A stretch of 64,000 bases of DNA from Rotaria sordida (GCA_905250125.1 CAJNOL010000479.1:62001-126000), one strand, 5' to 3'. Shown: positions 16,352-28,886, counted from the first letter of the stretch. Notes: generated by a model from the sequence alone, not told the origin. Numbers and translations are program-made.

Positions 16352-17910
16352 ATGGCATCATCTTCAGTGAAAATCACACCCAACTATCACGGTTTTATCG
16401 ATCCACAAACAACAGTAAACCATGAAAAATTGCTCATGGAAATGGCAGGGCTCGGCAATATTCATCCGATTCGATTCTTCAGCATCAAGTATAAAGTATT
16501 GCCGTGTAGTATGAATGCAAATATGTGTCAATATCACCAAAATAATGTCACAGCAGCTATAGCTCATACAACAAGGCAAGTATTTCGTAGAAGTTATTAT
16601 AGGAAATTGACATAAAATTCTTGATACGTAGTTGAATCCAATGCTTTATGCGAGCAGATGTACATGGTAACATAAGAGAATGGCTTGTATTCGATTGAGG
16701 AGCATCTAAATTCGTCCTAATTTAATGAATCAATCTAGCGAATGTTTGTTGTTTTTTATTTTCGTTACAGCATCATCCAATATCTCATCGACGAGTACAA
16801 AGTCGATCCGAATGCAATGATATCGAATACGTTCTATATACACGACAAGAAAATTTCCTACTATTCCGACATTTATATTGATCTGGGTGAGTATCTCTCT
16901 GTGCATCTATCTGGTGGCCACTTATCTCAACCTGAACTCGACAATCCACTCGATCTCAAGCCGGATACAGACGAGAAAACATTCTTCTGTATCACTACAA
17001 TTTCTGTGAGTCCTTGTTGATTGATTGTTATTGATGAGCTACTTTGATAATCATTTTTGATAGGCCTATTATGTTCCGCAGACACGAGAGCGTGCACAAA
17101 CTCTGCTCGATCAAATATGTCGATTCAAACTATTTCCCAGTAGCGAAACAACTCTACAAATGGTTTGTTACAATCCACAATCGGGCTTCTACACATCGTC
17201 GATTTTAATTAAACGACCAATAATTAAAGATTTACGTTTGAACTATGGTGATGGATTTTTGGAAGTCCATGAAAAACTCTTGAAACGATTGCGCGAAGCC
17301 GATTCGACTGGTATCACTTTCTTGCATGGACCACCGGTAAAATAACGATTCCATAATCTAATATCATAAACGTTTTTCTATTCTTTTAGGGAACTGGTAA
17401 AACTTTTTATATTCGATATTTGATCAATGAAATCAGCGAAAAAAGTCTCATATATGTGCCGCCGGATTTGGTTACGGTAAGCGTTTAAATTCGATTTTCT
17501 TCCATACGAATTTCTATTTCGTTTAGGAAATGACTAAACCGGGCTTTTTACCATTTCTTATGCAATATCCAAATTCGATATTGATTGTTGAAGATGCAGA
17601 AAATATTATACTCGATCGCAAAGATAATATCAATCCAAACCAAGCTGTTAGTAATCTATTAAATCTTAGTGATGGTCTACTGGGTGACGCAATGCATCAA
17701 CAAATTATTACGACATTCAATTGTGAAATCAAAGGCATTGATCCCGCACTACTTCGCGAAGGACGTCTATTGGTTGAACACAAATTCGAGAAATTGTCAG
17801 TTGAAAATGCTCAACGTTTGTCCGCAGAATTGGGTATCGACGGAGCTGATCAAATTCAAAGTCCGATGAGCTTAGCAGAGGTCTATGCAAAGAAAACATC
17901 TTCAAAATAG
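16352..17910 (+). CDS. AAA-family ATPase resembling bacterial proteins
   Basis: Five exons (16352-16575, 16771-17005, 17064-17336, 17390-17476, 17527-17910) join in frame to 400 residues. The C-terminal half is an AAA module: Walker A GPPGTGKT (about residues 242-249, split by an intron), Walker B-like ILIVEDA (291-297), LLNLSDGLLGD, a sensor-1 region ITTFNCEIKGIDPALL and REGRLLVEHKFEKLS. That run (SNLLNLSDGL, T-F-N, ID.ALLR.GRL) is one I associate with stand-alone bacterial AAA proteins. The N-terminal 200 residues match no domain I know. Intron 1 has a GC donor (AAG|GCAAGT), a GC-AG intron. Possible AATAAA signals follow (about 17950). A bacterial origin is inferred from motif style; the substrate is unknown. 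Confidence 0.75.
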
Positions 17911-20217
17911 GGAATACATCGTTTGTTGGATGAAATACTTTTGAATTTTTAAATAAAACGCAAATTGTGAGATGATCATTTCGATTGTCCCACTGCTATT
18001 GAATTAGAGTGAGGAGTGCATGTTGGTGATTATTTAGAGAGTATGAGAGAAGGGAGTGGATGGATGTTTGTCGTGTTGGTATGAGCGTTTCCATGCGTGG
18101 ACGAGGGCGACAGATAAGATAAAAGTTTGATGTGTCATACTTATCCACATCCGCATTCATCCACACCCTACCCAAGGATAAGGAATCATCATCACTTCTT
18201 ACAGAAATCTATTAATTATGGTCAATAATTTTGGGATGTTATTAGAATTGAATGAAATAAAACTGGCAATCGATTGTCTATCGTGTCATTTGAAAGAGTA
18301 ACAATTGTTCCAATTATCCTACTCAACTGAGAAACTATATTCAATCAACCATGTTATTCATTGCCAGAATGCATTTGAAAGTAGAGAGTGTTCTGCTGTA
18401 GTCTATTGTCGAATTAATTCATTCTAGTGTGTGACAATTCGACTGATATTTCATCGGGTCTATTCGATATTCATTATCAATATGTTCTTTAGTACTTACG
18501 ACTTTCATTTCTACTGTGATCCATTACTATGCACAACTGTGTCTTAATAAGTATGCTTTTGCAATAGTACTAACAAGACCATAACATTGTTATCAACACA
18601 CATCGATTTAGCATGGTTTCATCTAATTATTGACTGTGTTCTGTTTTTTTGAAAGTTGAAAAAATCCGATTGCTGACAGTTAACAAAATGCATCAGTCCT
18701 CGATTGCTTATCAAATCTTTTCTGTGCAAATGTAAAAAAAAACACTCAAATATATTTTGCGCATATAGGTCATCATTTCTGTCAAAAAGAACTAGCAACA
18801 AATACCAACATCAAGCAACATTTGCATAGTCTGTTCCAATGAGTCATCTGATGCAAAGAGCGCGTCATCTTCAACGAAATATAACAAGTGAGCATATCGT
18901 GTTCCGTTTGGCCTAAGCTAAATGAGAGACAATGAAACAATGACTATGTGAGTGTCAAAGTAGAGACAAAGAAAAAGAATAAAAGAGTATTCTAGGATGT
19001 AGCTGTGAGGGCCAAAGATGAAAGTATCCTCGTTATTTATATGCACACGTCATATCCACACTCGTACCACACACTCCACACTCACATCCATACTTCCAAA
19101 CTCACATTCATATGCACCTACACGCTACACTCACATTTCAAATAAGTGGAAAAAAAATGGAAAAGATAACTTATCCATTACAAATATTCATTATGAAAGG
19201 TAGAGCTCTAGTACTGAGAATAATACCAATGTAACTATAGCCATCGACCACTGATGTCAACAGTCATAATTCATTTTAGATTATTCATAATTGAAGAATC
19301 TATTTGATTAGTATACAAAATTAAACAGAGGCTCTTTCCATTTTAATAATTACTTCAATAAATATCACTAATAGACGTCTTATGATAAAGAAAGCATAGT
19401 TTTTGATGTAGTCTCATGTTAGTAAAAGTCGAGTACTCTGTTGTGATAAGCTACAATTAATTGATAAAACTATTGGTAGGCTGCAGTTGATTGGTAAAAT
19501 GATCGATAAATCATGCTTAACCACTGAAAGTGATCCAGATTTTGCCACATGGACTACGTCTACCGGTTCTGTTAATTACACGTGTTAAATGATAAATAAA
19601 CTGGGGGTTATCATCTGCTTAAGAGTAAGAAAGTTCACGTAAAATGCCGATCGCATCTTGTCTGTGTAGTTTGTAGATAAATTTTGTTAATGTAGGTGAT
19701 AATATAGTTTCCTTTAAAGAAATGAAAACATATAATCAATGATAACTGAAGATATAATACTAATAGCAATGATAATATTGATAATAAAGTTTATCAATAG
19801 AATGGAAAGAAAACTAACAACAATAGAGAAGAAAAGGTAAAAGACATAATATCAAATAGGATGAGGTAGTCTAATGATACAAAGAATACAAAGACAAATT
19901 AAACAATGACATCCTTTGATATCAACCGAGTCTAGATCTAACATAAACGAAAGATAAATGACAAACTCTACATACCGCATTGACTAAAAACGATTGTTTT
20001 TCGTTTGGTTTCTCCTTTCAAACGAAATAATTGAAGATGACATAAGAGACTTATGTTTCCTAGTTATTGTGATTGATATATAGCACGACATGTAAACATT
20101 GATCGTATTGTGTAAAAGAAAATTTCTCAGAAAATGCAGATATATTTTGTTTTTGTTTGAAAATATCATAAAAAACTTCATTTCAAATTATAAATATACT
20201 TTAAATCTTCATTAGTC
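17911..20217. other. Gene-free stretch with GT/AC-rich hairpins
   Basis: No convincing coding sequence. Besides the telomere-like hairpin at 18050-18174, it has a one-sided CA-rich tract (19045-19140, repeats of CCACACTC and ACATCCATAC). Confidence 0.4.
18050..18174. repeat. Telomere-like imperfect hairpin
   Basis: G/T-rich arm (GGGAGTGGATGGATG...) near 18052-18095 and a complementary C/A-rich arm (CATCCGCATTCATCCACACCC) near 18136-18170, separated by about 40 bp. It belongs to the same family as the hairpins at 22258, 22475, 24793, 39178, 39719, 49020 and 62798. Confidence 0.5.
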
Positions 20218-20222
20218 GCCGG

Positions 20223-20279
<57 letters not shown>

Positions 20280-20290
20280 GGGTCACGGCA
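20218..20290 (+). tRNA. tRNA-Phe, anticodon GAA
   Basis: 73 nt that fold as a full cloverleaf. It starts GCCGGGATAGCTCAGTTGGG (acceptor and D arm), has the anticodon loop CTGAAGA with GAA, the T arm around GGTTCGATCCC and the 3' acceptor TCACGGC plus discriminator A. It matches the eukaryotic tRNA-Phe consensus closely; one acceptor pair (position 5, G opposite A) is mismatched. No intron. The T run soon after the end is consistent with Pol III termination. Confidence 0.95.
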
Positions 20291-21439
20291 TATTTCTTTT
20301 TATTTATTATTTTATATCAAAAGGCATTAGTTAATTATTACCTAATAGGAATGACTGTACATGTGAAAGAGCTAATTTTTTTTTCAAATTTGAATCAAAT
20401 TTATTTTTACCATTTCCTTTTGATGCATAAAAGGATTACAAAAAAAATCAAGGTAATTACAAGGTTTTCATATTCAATATGACAAGTACGTAAATTATCA
20501 AAACATTGTATTTTGGAAGCATAAATGTTGAGAGTATACTACAGTGCATGAGATAATCAAGACTTTTTTCGTATTTTCCTTTGTTCTTTTTTTTCATTAA
20601 AACAACGCGTAGATATGTTCAAAGATAGAATTTTAATACAACAACTTTATAATTTATACAAGAAAAAAATCACCAATTTGTAATCGATCTCTGTACATCG
20701 TATATTGGTTTATTCTTATTCAAAGATTAAATATTGTTTTCCAACAGGTGGAGCAACAATTTAGCATTACTTTTGTTTTTCATATAGCATTTCAATGTAA
20801 TGTTGTATATACTTGATTGGTTTTTTATTAGAAAGAATAAAATATCTAGTACAAAAATATATCAAAGACTTTGGCCGAAAGTGTTTCATGAAAATCATAA
20901 AAATCTTAAAATAAAAAATATCAGGAAAGGTTACCTTTTTATTTGTCTATTCCGAGTTTTATAACAGCTGATATGAATACTTTTATAGGATACTCTCCTA
21001 TCACCAATTCTTCATAATGGTAATCACAGTTGAAAAACTAATTTGAACTTCGATAAATTGTTAGAAGAAATATATATCTCATACAAAAAAAAACGAAATT
21101 TATTGAGTTCACTGTTAAACGATATTATTTTGCTTTGAAATTTGATTAAACAAACTTCGGACAGCATGGTAGTAAAATAGATGGTAAACGATTCAATTCA
21201 TCTTGAACTTCTCTTTCGAGCGGTGAAAATCATAGATCTTTATGTTTTTACTATTAAAAGCTGTCCAAAAAATAGCCACTCGTGGTTTTTATTAAATAGG
21301 CATTCGTATAATCGTAACGTATCATGGAAAAATAGCTATTGTCAAAATTTTATTATCATGATATTGATTGAAGAATGATCAAATACTGTAGAAAAATAGA
21401 GCATTTTTTTTACTATCTGGCTTCCCATACAAGGTCATT

Positions 21440-21780
21440 CTTAAAAATGCAGCTATTTTCAATGTAATATAATTGATATTTACTCAGCTATTTTGATCTT
21501 TATTCGATCCTTCTCAATGAAACTTATGATGAAAATTACATAGGAAACTAATATTTATAAAAGAAACTAAAATTATACTCGATATTTCTCTTTTTTTTTT
21601 ATATTTGTGCATATATTAAAAAAACCAAGATACATCAAGTATATTTTTTGGTTTCTTTTATAAATACTAGTTTTCTTCTATAATTTTCATCACAAATTTC
21701 ATTGATAATAACAGAATAAAGATCAAAATATCTGCATAAATGTCAACTATATTACATTGAAACTAGTTGTATTTTTAATC
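21440..21780. repeat. Long inverted repeat (foldback structure)
   Basis: The left arm (about 21440-21590) and the reverse complement of the right arm (about 21625-21780) align over roughly 150 bp at about 80% identity by eye. Shared blocks include TTTCAATGTAATATA, ATTTTGATCTTTATTC and TATTTATAAAAGAAAC. The loop is a short T-rich tract. A transcript through it would form a long dsRNA hairpin. Confidence 0.75.
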
Positions 21781-22257
21781 GTGATCTGAGATTCACTTGT
21801 AGATCATAAATCGATGCTTTATACAGAAAAGAGTCAGCTGTGTAAAATTTCTCACGACAAAACACTTCGAACACAAGATTATGCCAATCGATTACTCAAT
21901 CTACAGTCTATATTTGTTGAAAATTTCAATTCAAAGTTTTGAAGTGTGATGATTGTTTATATATAGTGTTTCAAACGAACGTGGTAGTTGTGTGCTTATA
22001 TTATCGCTTCTACACACTGTTTTTTGAACATCTCGAAAAAGGAAAAAAAAAATGAGTATCAGATTTCGATCGACAATGGCAGTTCAAAATGAGTGTTACA
22101 AAACTATTTAATTGTTATTGTTTTCTTTTAGAGATAAACTTTGCTAAATAAGAAAATGTGAATTTCATTTTGATGCTATTTTATTTTCATTTAAGACTGA
22201 ATTAACAGATTTCATTCAGAAAAAGTACAATATGAGTTAAGACTAATAATATATTTC

Positions 22258-22314
22258 GAGAGTATGGACGTGGATAGCTTGAAGAATGAAGAGAACACTT
22301 CCATCCCACTCTCT
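22258..22314. repeat. GT-rich imperfect hairpin
   Basis: Left arm GAGAGTATGGACGTGGA and right arm TCCATCCCACTCTCT are imperfectly complementary with about 25 bp between them. Confidence 0.45.
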
Positions 22315-22474
22315 ATTAGCTATTTGAGTGAAAATTGACTCTATTAAATAATAATGAATAAAGATTAGCTTTTTATATGACTTTTTGTGGATTGAGTAAA
22401 TCGATTCTTCTTTCCTTTTCTTCGAATGTGCGTATAAAGAAAGAGAATCTAACTTTTCTTTTATTCTAATGGAA

Positions 22475-22527
22475 GAGAATGTGGAGTGTGAGTCCTCTCT
22501 TCAGCTGTCTTACTCATACCTACCCTC
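22475..22527. repeat. GT-rich imperfect hairpin
   Basis: Left arm GAGAATGTGGAGTGTGAG faces right arm CTCATACCTACCCTC about 20 bp later; the weakest member of the hairpin family. Confidence 0.35.
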
Positions 22528-22763
22528 AAAGAATTGTGCCATTGAAACCGACTACATCAATAGTAGTCACTCGAAGAATTTATTTATTTAGATTGTAAAA
22601 AAACAAGAAATGTTAGGAAAACTTTAGATTTTCGTTAAATACATCTATATAATTGTACAACAGATTCATAGAAGGCAATAGAACGTTTGGCACAAAACAT
22701 AGGGCTTCATCAAGTCTTATTTTTGAGCGTAATCTTTACAACAACATCCTATTGAACTGATAG

Positions 22764-23753
22764 TCAAAGTTTTATTTGAATTATATATTTTTGGTTAAGC
22801 TCCTGTTCAACATTAATCACTTGAAAAGACACTCCAGCTGGCAAAAGAACTTCGTCTTCACTAGGAAATTGCGAAATTTCAGACACGTCGTATGCACGCT
22901 GTAAACTTGGCTTGCTATTGACAATTTCAATGATAAACAATGTATTTCCACGAAATTCAGCCATCTCTCTATTTTTACTTGTTGATGTGTAACTAGGCCA
23001 CGTGCGCCATGAACCTACTGCTTGTTTATAAGAGAGAATCGCCGTCAATGGTAGTTGTACTCCTCGATAGACTGTTCCAATAAATTCTGTACAAGTACGT
23101 GAATAATCACGAATAAGAAAGCAAAGTGGTCCGAGAGTATCTAATTTCGAATGATCTGCTTCACGCAAAGCAGTATTTAGAACATGATAAAGAAAACTTT
23201 CACGAGTATATAAATTAATGCAAACTTTTGACGTTTCACGTCTAGGTTTCATTTTACATGACTTCAATTGATCAACCATCCATTTTGCTTCTGCTTCACT
23301 ATTACTTTGATGTTTTATCGCTTCTTGCAGAATTCCATTTATACAAGCATCAATGGCTGAAGGAAAGTTCAGTGCAGCTTTTCTACCCGCTGGTGATTTG
23401 AGCCATTCAGTAAGAAATGGACACCACGCTAGTGCTTTTCCATATGATGGTGTTGACGTAAGAAAAGATGGAGAACAAAACCGTTCTTCACGTAAACATT
23501 CTTGTACTTTACAGCCTACTTGACGTCGTACAGGACGCTGTTTCAATGAGTCAGTTCGATTGAATTGAATGAATTCTTTCAAATCAATTCGATATTTATC
23601 AAGAAGAACTTCAGATTTTCCTTGCTGATAAGCTTCTTCTATAATTTGCATTTCAATATCTCTGTATTTAACCCATTCAGCGTCGGACTTATCACACCAT
23701 ACATCTCCATTTTTGAAGTACCAAAACACCGTATTGCTACCATTTGTATTCAT
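22764..23753 (-). CDS. WWE-domain mono-ADP-ribosyltransferase (ARTC type)
   Basis: Intronless, 329 residues. Residues about 8-77 form a WWE domain (FWYFKNGDVWCDKSDAEWVKY...), a fold known to bind poly- or iso-ADP-ribose. The C-terminal part is an ART catalytic domain: YRGV with R230, the STS motif at 257-259 (SYTSTSKNREMAEF) and a Glu-x-Glu (E299, E301, in PSEDEVLLP). This R-S-E triad with ExE is that of arginine-specific ADP-ribosyltransferases that use NAD. All key residues are present, so it should be active. No signal peptide or membrane segment is seen, which suggests an intracellular enzyme. Lack of introns, in a region where genes are finely split, fits retrocopying or transfer. The target is unknown; two PBZ reader genes lie further along. 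Confidence 0.9.
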   Translation of the reverse strand: MNTNGSNTVFWYFKNGDVWCDKSDAEWVKYRDIEMQIIEEAYQQGKSEVLLDKYRIDLKEFIQFNRTDSLKQRPVRRQVGCKVQECLREERFCSPSFLTSTPSYGKALAWCPFLTEWLKSPAGRKAALNFPSAIDACINGILQEAIKHQSNSEAEAKWMVDQLKSCKMKPRRETSKVCINLYTRESFLYHVLNTALREADHSKLDTLGPLCFLIRDYSRTCTEFIGTVYRGVQLPLTAILSYKQAVGSWRTWPSYTSTSKNREMAEFRGNTLFIIEIVNSKPSLQRAYDVSEISQFPSEDEVLLPAGVSFQVINVEQELNQKYIIQIKL

Positions 23754-24013
23754 TTACTACACCTTATTCTTTTTCTTCTACATACGTTCTTTGCTAATAA
23801 CCAAATATCGTTTATGTTTGAAAAAAGAAATCACTCGTATTATTGCTATGAAAAAGAAAAATATCGATGCCACATCACTATTTATTTTAATGAATCACTA
23901 TTGCGTTCTTCGCTGCTCTTATCAACTTCCCTTTTTTTCCACTCAAAGCACTATATAGAAGAAAAAAACGTAATTGAATATTCTATTTCATCAGGTAATA
24001 GAGATAGAGAAAT

Positions 24014-24289
24014 ATGAATACTTGTAGTTTTACATACATTACTCTTCGCACAAATTTGCCATGTCGTGTAATGGGCGTCGAAAGAACATGGGACTATTTG
24101 AAAAATGAATTTGATCGAGAAGGTGATGGCTTATCTGATTCTACAGCACGATATTTCGAAACAATAGGACCTGGACCTCAGTTATTTGGTGTTGTTACTC
24201 CTTCGGTATACTATCATGATCAACAACGATGGTTTAAATATAAAAGTTCATATGATGTTGTTTTTGACATAATGGAAATTCCAGACTGA
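24014..24289 (+). CDS. Small ORF of unknown function
   Basis: 91 codons, or 72 from the internal Met at 24071 (MGVERTWDYLKNEF), which looks the more protein-like start. It is acidic and rich in aromatics (FETIGPGPQLFGVVTP, VYYHDQQRWFKYKSSYD), with neither signal peptide nor membrane segment. I do not recognise it. Composition and codon use look like real coding sequence, but it may be a fragment or one exon of a longer gene. It lies head to head with the WWE-ART gene and about 175 bp before the NmrA-like gene. Confidence 0.4.
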   Translation: MNTCSFTYITLRTNLPCRVMGVERTWDYLKNEFDREGDGLSDSTARYFETIGPGPQLFGVVTPSVYYHDQQRWFKYKSSYDVVFDIMEIPD

Positions 24290-24464
24290 AATATTAGCAC
24301 TGGGTTTTTTTTTTGTTATATTTTTTTTTTGTAAATATCGCCTTAATGTCAATAATTAGACAAGACATATACGATGGCACAGTTTCGGTGGTTTTTTTCT
24401 CTTATCTAACACACAATACTTAAATTTTCTAGATTTCTTCATGCCTATGTTAATATAATAGTAA

Positions 24465-26194
24465 ATGAGACGATTAATTGTTGTTGTCGGAGCCGATGGT
24501 CGACAAGGTAGCAGTGTGATCGAAGCACTACTTGAATATCCAGACAATTGGCACATTCGAGGAATCACTGGAGATTTAACATCAACGCATAGTCAGGTAG
24601 TCTCTTTCAAAAGAACTCTATCTAAAATATCATATCCAAGAAATTTGGCATTTTACAGTTTTATATCAATTACCTGAACTGATTTTGTCCGTTTAACTCT
24701 TTTCATATAAGCTGAACATACTAAGCACCTTATCTTATTCCGTCGATTGAGATCCATGAAAATATCTTTCAGGTCAACTAAGCTATCATAGAAGGTGTGG
24801 GTGTAGGCGTATAGTAAAAGAAGACCCACATCCACACCCAAAAAACTTATCACATGAACAAATCGTTGCTAACATAATGTTGCAATATTTTATGGTACAA
24901 TATTTATGCGCATGTCCAATTAATTTTGTAGAAAGTAATGATGAAAAGGGAAGAAAAATAATCAGGAAATACTATAGTCTGTAAAAAAGTTAAATTCTAA
25001 AAACGAAAAAGGATCTATCCGTTAACATACTTTCCATTATTTCTTTCGACAAAATTAATTGATGACGGACAAATATATTGTACTATAAAGTTTTGCAACA
25101 TTTTGTTTGCGACGAAAATTCCAGCCACTGTTTTCATGAAGACCATGGTAGACTCTAACCACCACATTGATAGAAATTAATACAAATTAAATTATTTTAA
25201 GTAATTTAAAAATGACTTTACAATCCATTTGCATCATCTATTGTATCTGATACCATTCTTCTTTGATAGGAACTGATTGGACGTGGTGTGCATATGGTTA
25301 AATGTAACCTTAATAATCGAGAAGAATGCCTTCTGGCATTTGCTGGTGCATATGGAGTGTTTGCAATAACAAACTATTGGGATGCAACAGATGGAGGTGA
25401 ATATGAGCAAGCTCTTAACTTAATCGAAGCAGCAAGAGCAGCGAATATCGAACATTTTATTACGAGTTTTATACCAGATGCGACAGTCTTCGAGAAAAAT
25501 CAATTCGATTTACCTCTGCATTCTGTGTGAGTTCTATATCCAATATAATGAGAAGCAAAGTTTTCTCAAAACGGGTATGACGGAGCCATCTAAACTATTG
25601 AGAATATCTCTTCAAACGAACCATCTAAACAGATAGTTTTTTTTTTCTTTAGTTTTATATTAATATTTTCTGTTATTGTGTAGAAGCAAAACTGAAATGG
25701 AAAATTACATTCGGCAATTACTACCGGACTCTACTTTTGTTCATGTAACTTTTATTCACGTTGGTTTCTATTATCAGAATTTTATTACATTCTTTGTATC
25801 CTACACGGAAAATCTTGAATTTCGCTATCCAGTTCTTTCGCATGCCCGTATTCCTTTTTATGATATACATGATACGGGTAAGGTCGTATGCGAATGTTTT
25901 CAGCATCCTGATCGCTGGGGTCATAGACAAACAGTACCAATTGTGGCAGAACAATTAACTATGGAAGAAATTTGTGCGACAATTCGAGAAGTATCTGGTA
26001 AAGATATACATTTTGTCCCTTTATCATACGATGAAGCTCTTCTTAAACTTCATCGAGAAACTGTAAACAATTTGAGATGGTATAATGATTTTGGCAGTAT
26101 CGATGAACGACAGGCAGAAAAAACCAAAGAAATTTATCCAAAAATGAAAACATTCGCTGAATGGGTACGAGAGACTCAATGGTTGATGGAATAA
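24465..26194 (+). CDS. NmrA-like NAD(P)-binding protein
   Basis: Three exons (24465-24596, 25270-25526, 25684-26194) join in frame to 299 residues. The protein opens with the Rossmann motif VVVGADGRQGSSVIEAL (G-x-x-G-x-x-G), followed by GDLTSTHSQ, AFAGAYGVFAITNYWDA, HFITSFIP and SKTEMENYI. This matches the NmrA/HSCARG (NMRAL1) group of atypical short-chain dehydrogenases, which bind NAD(P) and act as redox sensors or regulators rather than enzymes; a YxxxK pair is not seen in its usual place. The last exon (PFYDIHDTGKVVCE...) is the family's substrate-side half. Intron 1 (about 670 bp) holds a telomere-like hairpin. AATAAA signals follow near 26243. Its origin (animal or transferred) cannot be decided here. 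Confidence 0.82.
24793..24840. repeat. Telomere-like hairpin in NmrA intron 1
   Basis: Left arm GGTGTGGGTGTAGGCG faces right arm ACCCACATCCACACCC with a 15-bp loop. The units GTGTGGG/CCCACAC resemble the telomere repeat reported for bdelloids. Confidence 0.6.
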
Positions 26195-26884
26195 TAGATT
26201 ATGTTTCTTTTTATTAAGTGTTGTATGATATCCATTTTAATCAATAAATGAAATAAAGTCAATGTCTCCTGAATAATTACAAAATGTTCAAATGATCAGC
26301 TGAGATTCAACTGTCTTGTTTTCAGATGAAATGATGAAATAATCAAATAAAAAACTGGAGATTGTTGAAACGGGTATTGATTGATTCATAAGATCTCAAT
26401 AGTAGTTTTGATTAACCGTAGAAAGATCGAAAATGCCTTAAAAAAGTTCAAATGTCTAGATACATTCTTTATTGTATGAAATAATACTAGCATTCTAACA
26501 GCGATTATATGCAAGTCAAAAGAAAGAGAAAGACGATATCTTTGCCATGAAATTCCTATTCTTGTATTATTTCTCTATCAGCAAGGTGACTGTGATCATC
26601 AAGCTTTTTTTTAAATTTATCATTTAAATTTGTATGGACTTTTGCTGAATATTCATTAAGTGTTATACATTTCTAATATTTCATAGTTGTTGTTTCTTTA
26701 TTCAATTTAAAACTATAATCATGTGATAGGAGCAAAGATCTTCCTTTTTGTGAACATCAGTTTTCTGTTATGCATCATTCTATTGATAATCATTTTTGTT
26801 TTTCTATCTGACATATGTATTTCTTCTTCGTCAGCTAACCATTAAGTAATGGAATATATTGACGGCTACAAAACAAAATAAATC
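26195..26884. other. Spacer, nothing recognised
   Basis: AT-rich 3' flank of the NmrA-like gene. No further gene or RNA seen. Confidence 0.4.
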
Positions 26885-27970
26885 TTGACTTTCATACTTT
26901 CATTAAAAAAGTGTCCACATCATCAGTACGAAAACATTTCTACCGATATGTTTTATTCATTTAATTGTACAAAGAGCAACATTAACCTGTTGAACATATT
27001 TTTATTGAATGCTATTGGGATCAATAATCCCAATTATACAATACCAACCCTGTCAGAACAGACAACAGGTGTAGTATTAGGTGTTCGAGCCACTGGCGAA
27101 CTACACGAGAGTATCCATTATACAAGAAATTTAGTTTTACCAAGTTTGACCGTTACTGATTGGATTTATTCTACAGTAATGTCTAATAATAAGACATCAA
27201 TATTTGCTAATTCTTATTGCCATACTCTATCTGTCAAAATAAGATCTAATCTAAAACTAAAATTTATATTTAGTAGAAAAGCTACACATTCGAAATTTTG
27301 ATTATTCTTTCTTAAGTGCAATATGTTTTACTTGTTCTCTACAATGTCTCATAGGCATTGCCCATATATTTAGGTGTGTCTTTGACAGATGAAACCAAAG
27401 CAAGATTAATTGTTATAACTGAAAGTGTGCATTCTTCATTAAGTATCGGTTCTAATCTATAGGTTCTATCAAACATGCTTGTCTTTACGTATCATTAACA
27501 TTATTCAGATGAATAATTTTTTTCAATTCTAGCAACAGTAAAAAGATATATTATATAGACTCTATAAATCAAGTTTTTCTTTTCAAACTTCGATTTAAGA
27601 CTAATAATAGATTTACTCTAATAACTACGTATGAATTTATAAACTAAGATGAAATTTTTAGTGATTAAGGTTCGAATCCATCATATGCTAATGGCCAAAA
27701 TGTATTTTCTGTTGGTTCAAACGCGGTCTCTTTTTTAATAGTGTAATATCCTATTTTCAATTGACTAAATATACTATGCTATTCTCACAGAATGGTTCAT
27801 ACTTCATTGTCTGTTGAATGAAAACACCTGTCAATTATACTAAAACTATTGATGATGATAACGCTTATATTGCTCTTGTAACTTGTCTGTTCTCTACAAT
27901 AAGTTTATCCCATAATGTTGAAGATGCATGCATAACCAGTATTGGAAAAAGAAAGAATTGATCATGACAG
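26885..27970 (+). pseudogene. Possible decayed gene, unrecognised
   Basis: A 138-codon ORF (26885-27301) includes a protein-like stretch (PTLSEQTTGVVLGVRATGEL, LVLPSLTVTDWIYSTVM). A plausible intron to an acceptor at about 27354 leads to another (LPIYLGVSLTDETKARLIVI) that soon meets stops, and a further coding-like piece follows near 27840-27960 (DDDNAYIALVTC). I cannot name a family. The pattern is that of a broken gene, but chance cannot be ruled out. Confidence 0.25.
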
Positions 27971-28886
27971 CTGATTTTTCGTCATTCTCACTCAAGTTTC
28001 TTAGTTATAATTGAATTTAATAAAAAATAAATAAATATTATCATTTTCTTTATAAATATTTAGTATCAGAGAAAATACTTTCGCTCTATCTTAATGGTCA
28101 GTTGATCAATCTTTAGTACGATTTGCAATACGATAGTCCAATAACATACATGAATATTTATATATCATGATTGACATTGAAATTTTTGTAAGTCAAACAC
28201 AACAAAAAGATACTTGAAAAAGAATATCGATGTTTTTCAGCAATGTATTATTTGGAAAATGGAATTTCTCTAAAAAATGGATTATATTACATTAAATTTA
28301 ATTAATGGTATGATCAATAGTCTATGAATGTATCCACGAATACTCATATAAAACGAGATTAATATATTTCCATCAAATTACAAATGATTTTACTAATATA
28401 TGTCTCTGTCATTCTTGTATATAAAAATAAAGCTATAATTATGAGAAGAGACTAAGATAATTTTCAAATTAAATCTATAAGTAGATATCCATGCTTGATA
28501 TGAGACTGTAGTTGTTATTCTTCTACAATTAATAAAAAATATTCAAAGAAAAAAAGAAAACAAGTGATGATGTTTGTGTATCTTGTAAACATAGATTACT
28601 TATCTTTTCATTTTCATCAAGTCTCATTTGATTGACAAGTAACATTATTTTTGATGAAAAATATATGTTGATGTGATGAATAACCTTTTCTATTCATGTT
28701 ACACGTCAGCTCCTATGCAATGATTAATCATGAATCATAGATTTGTTACTTTTTCTGCTTGACTCTCTCATTATTATAATTTGTTACGTTTTCGTTTTTT
28801 CGTTTTGTCAACGAATCAGTAGAAAGTTAACATTTGTCATTAACAACAAATAAAACAAGTATATTTCATAATAAATCCTAACAACA
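27971..28886. other. Spacer, nothing recognised
   Basis: AT-rich sequence upstream of the membrane protein gene; no supported feature. Confidence 0.4.

Larger units (their letters stand above)
20291..22763. other. Gene-free stretch holding repeats
   Basis: 2.5 kb without a supported gene. It carries a long inverted repeat (21440-21780) and two GT-rich hairpins (22258-22314, 22475-22527) just downstream of the minus-strand WWE-ART gene. Confidence 0.45.

Noticed and set aside
23565..24017. Plus-strand ORFs opposite the start of the WWE-ART gene
   Set aside because: Antisense and AT-rich; the minus strand holds the real domain.
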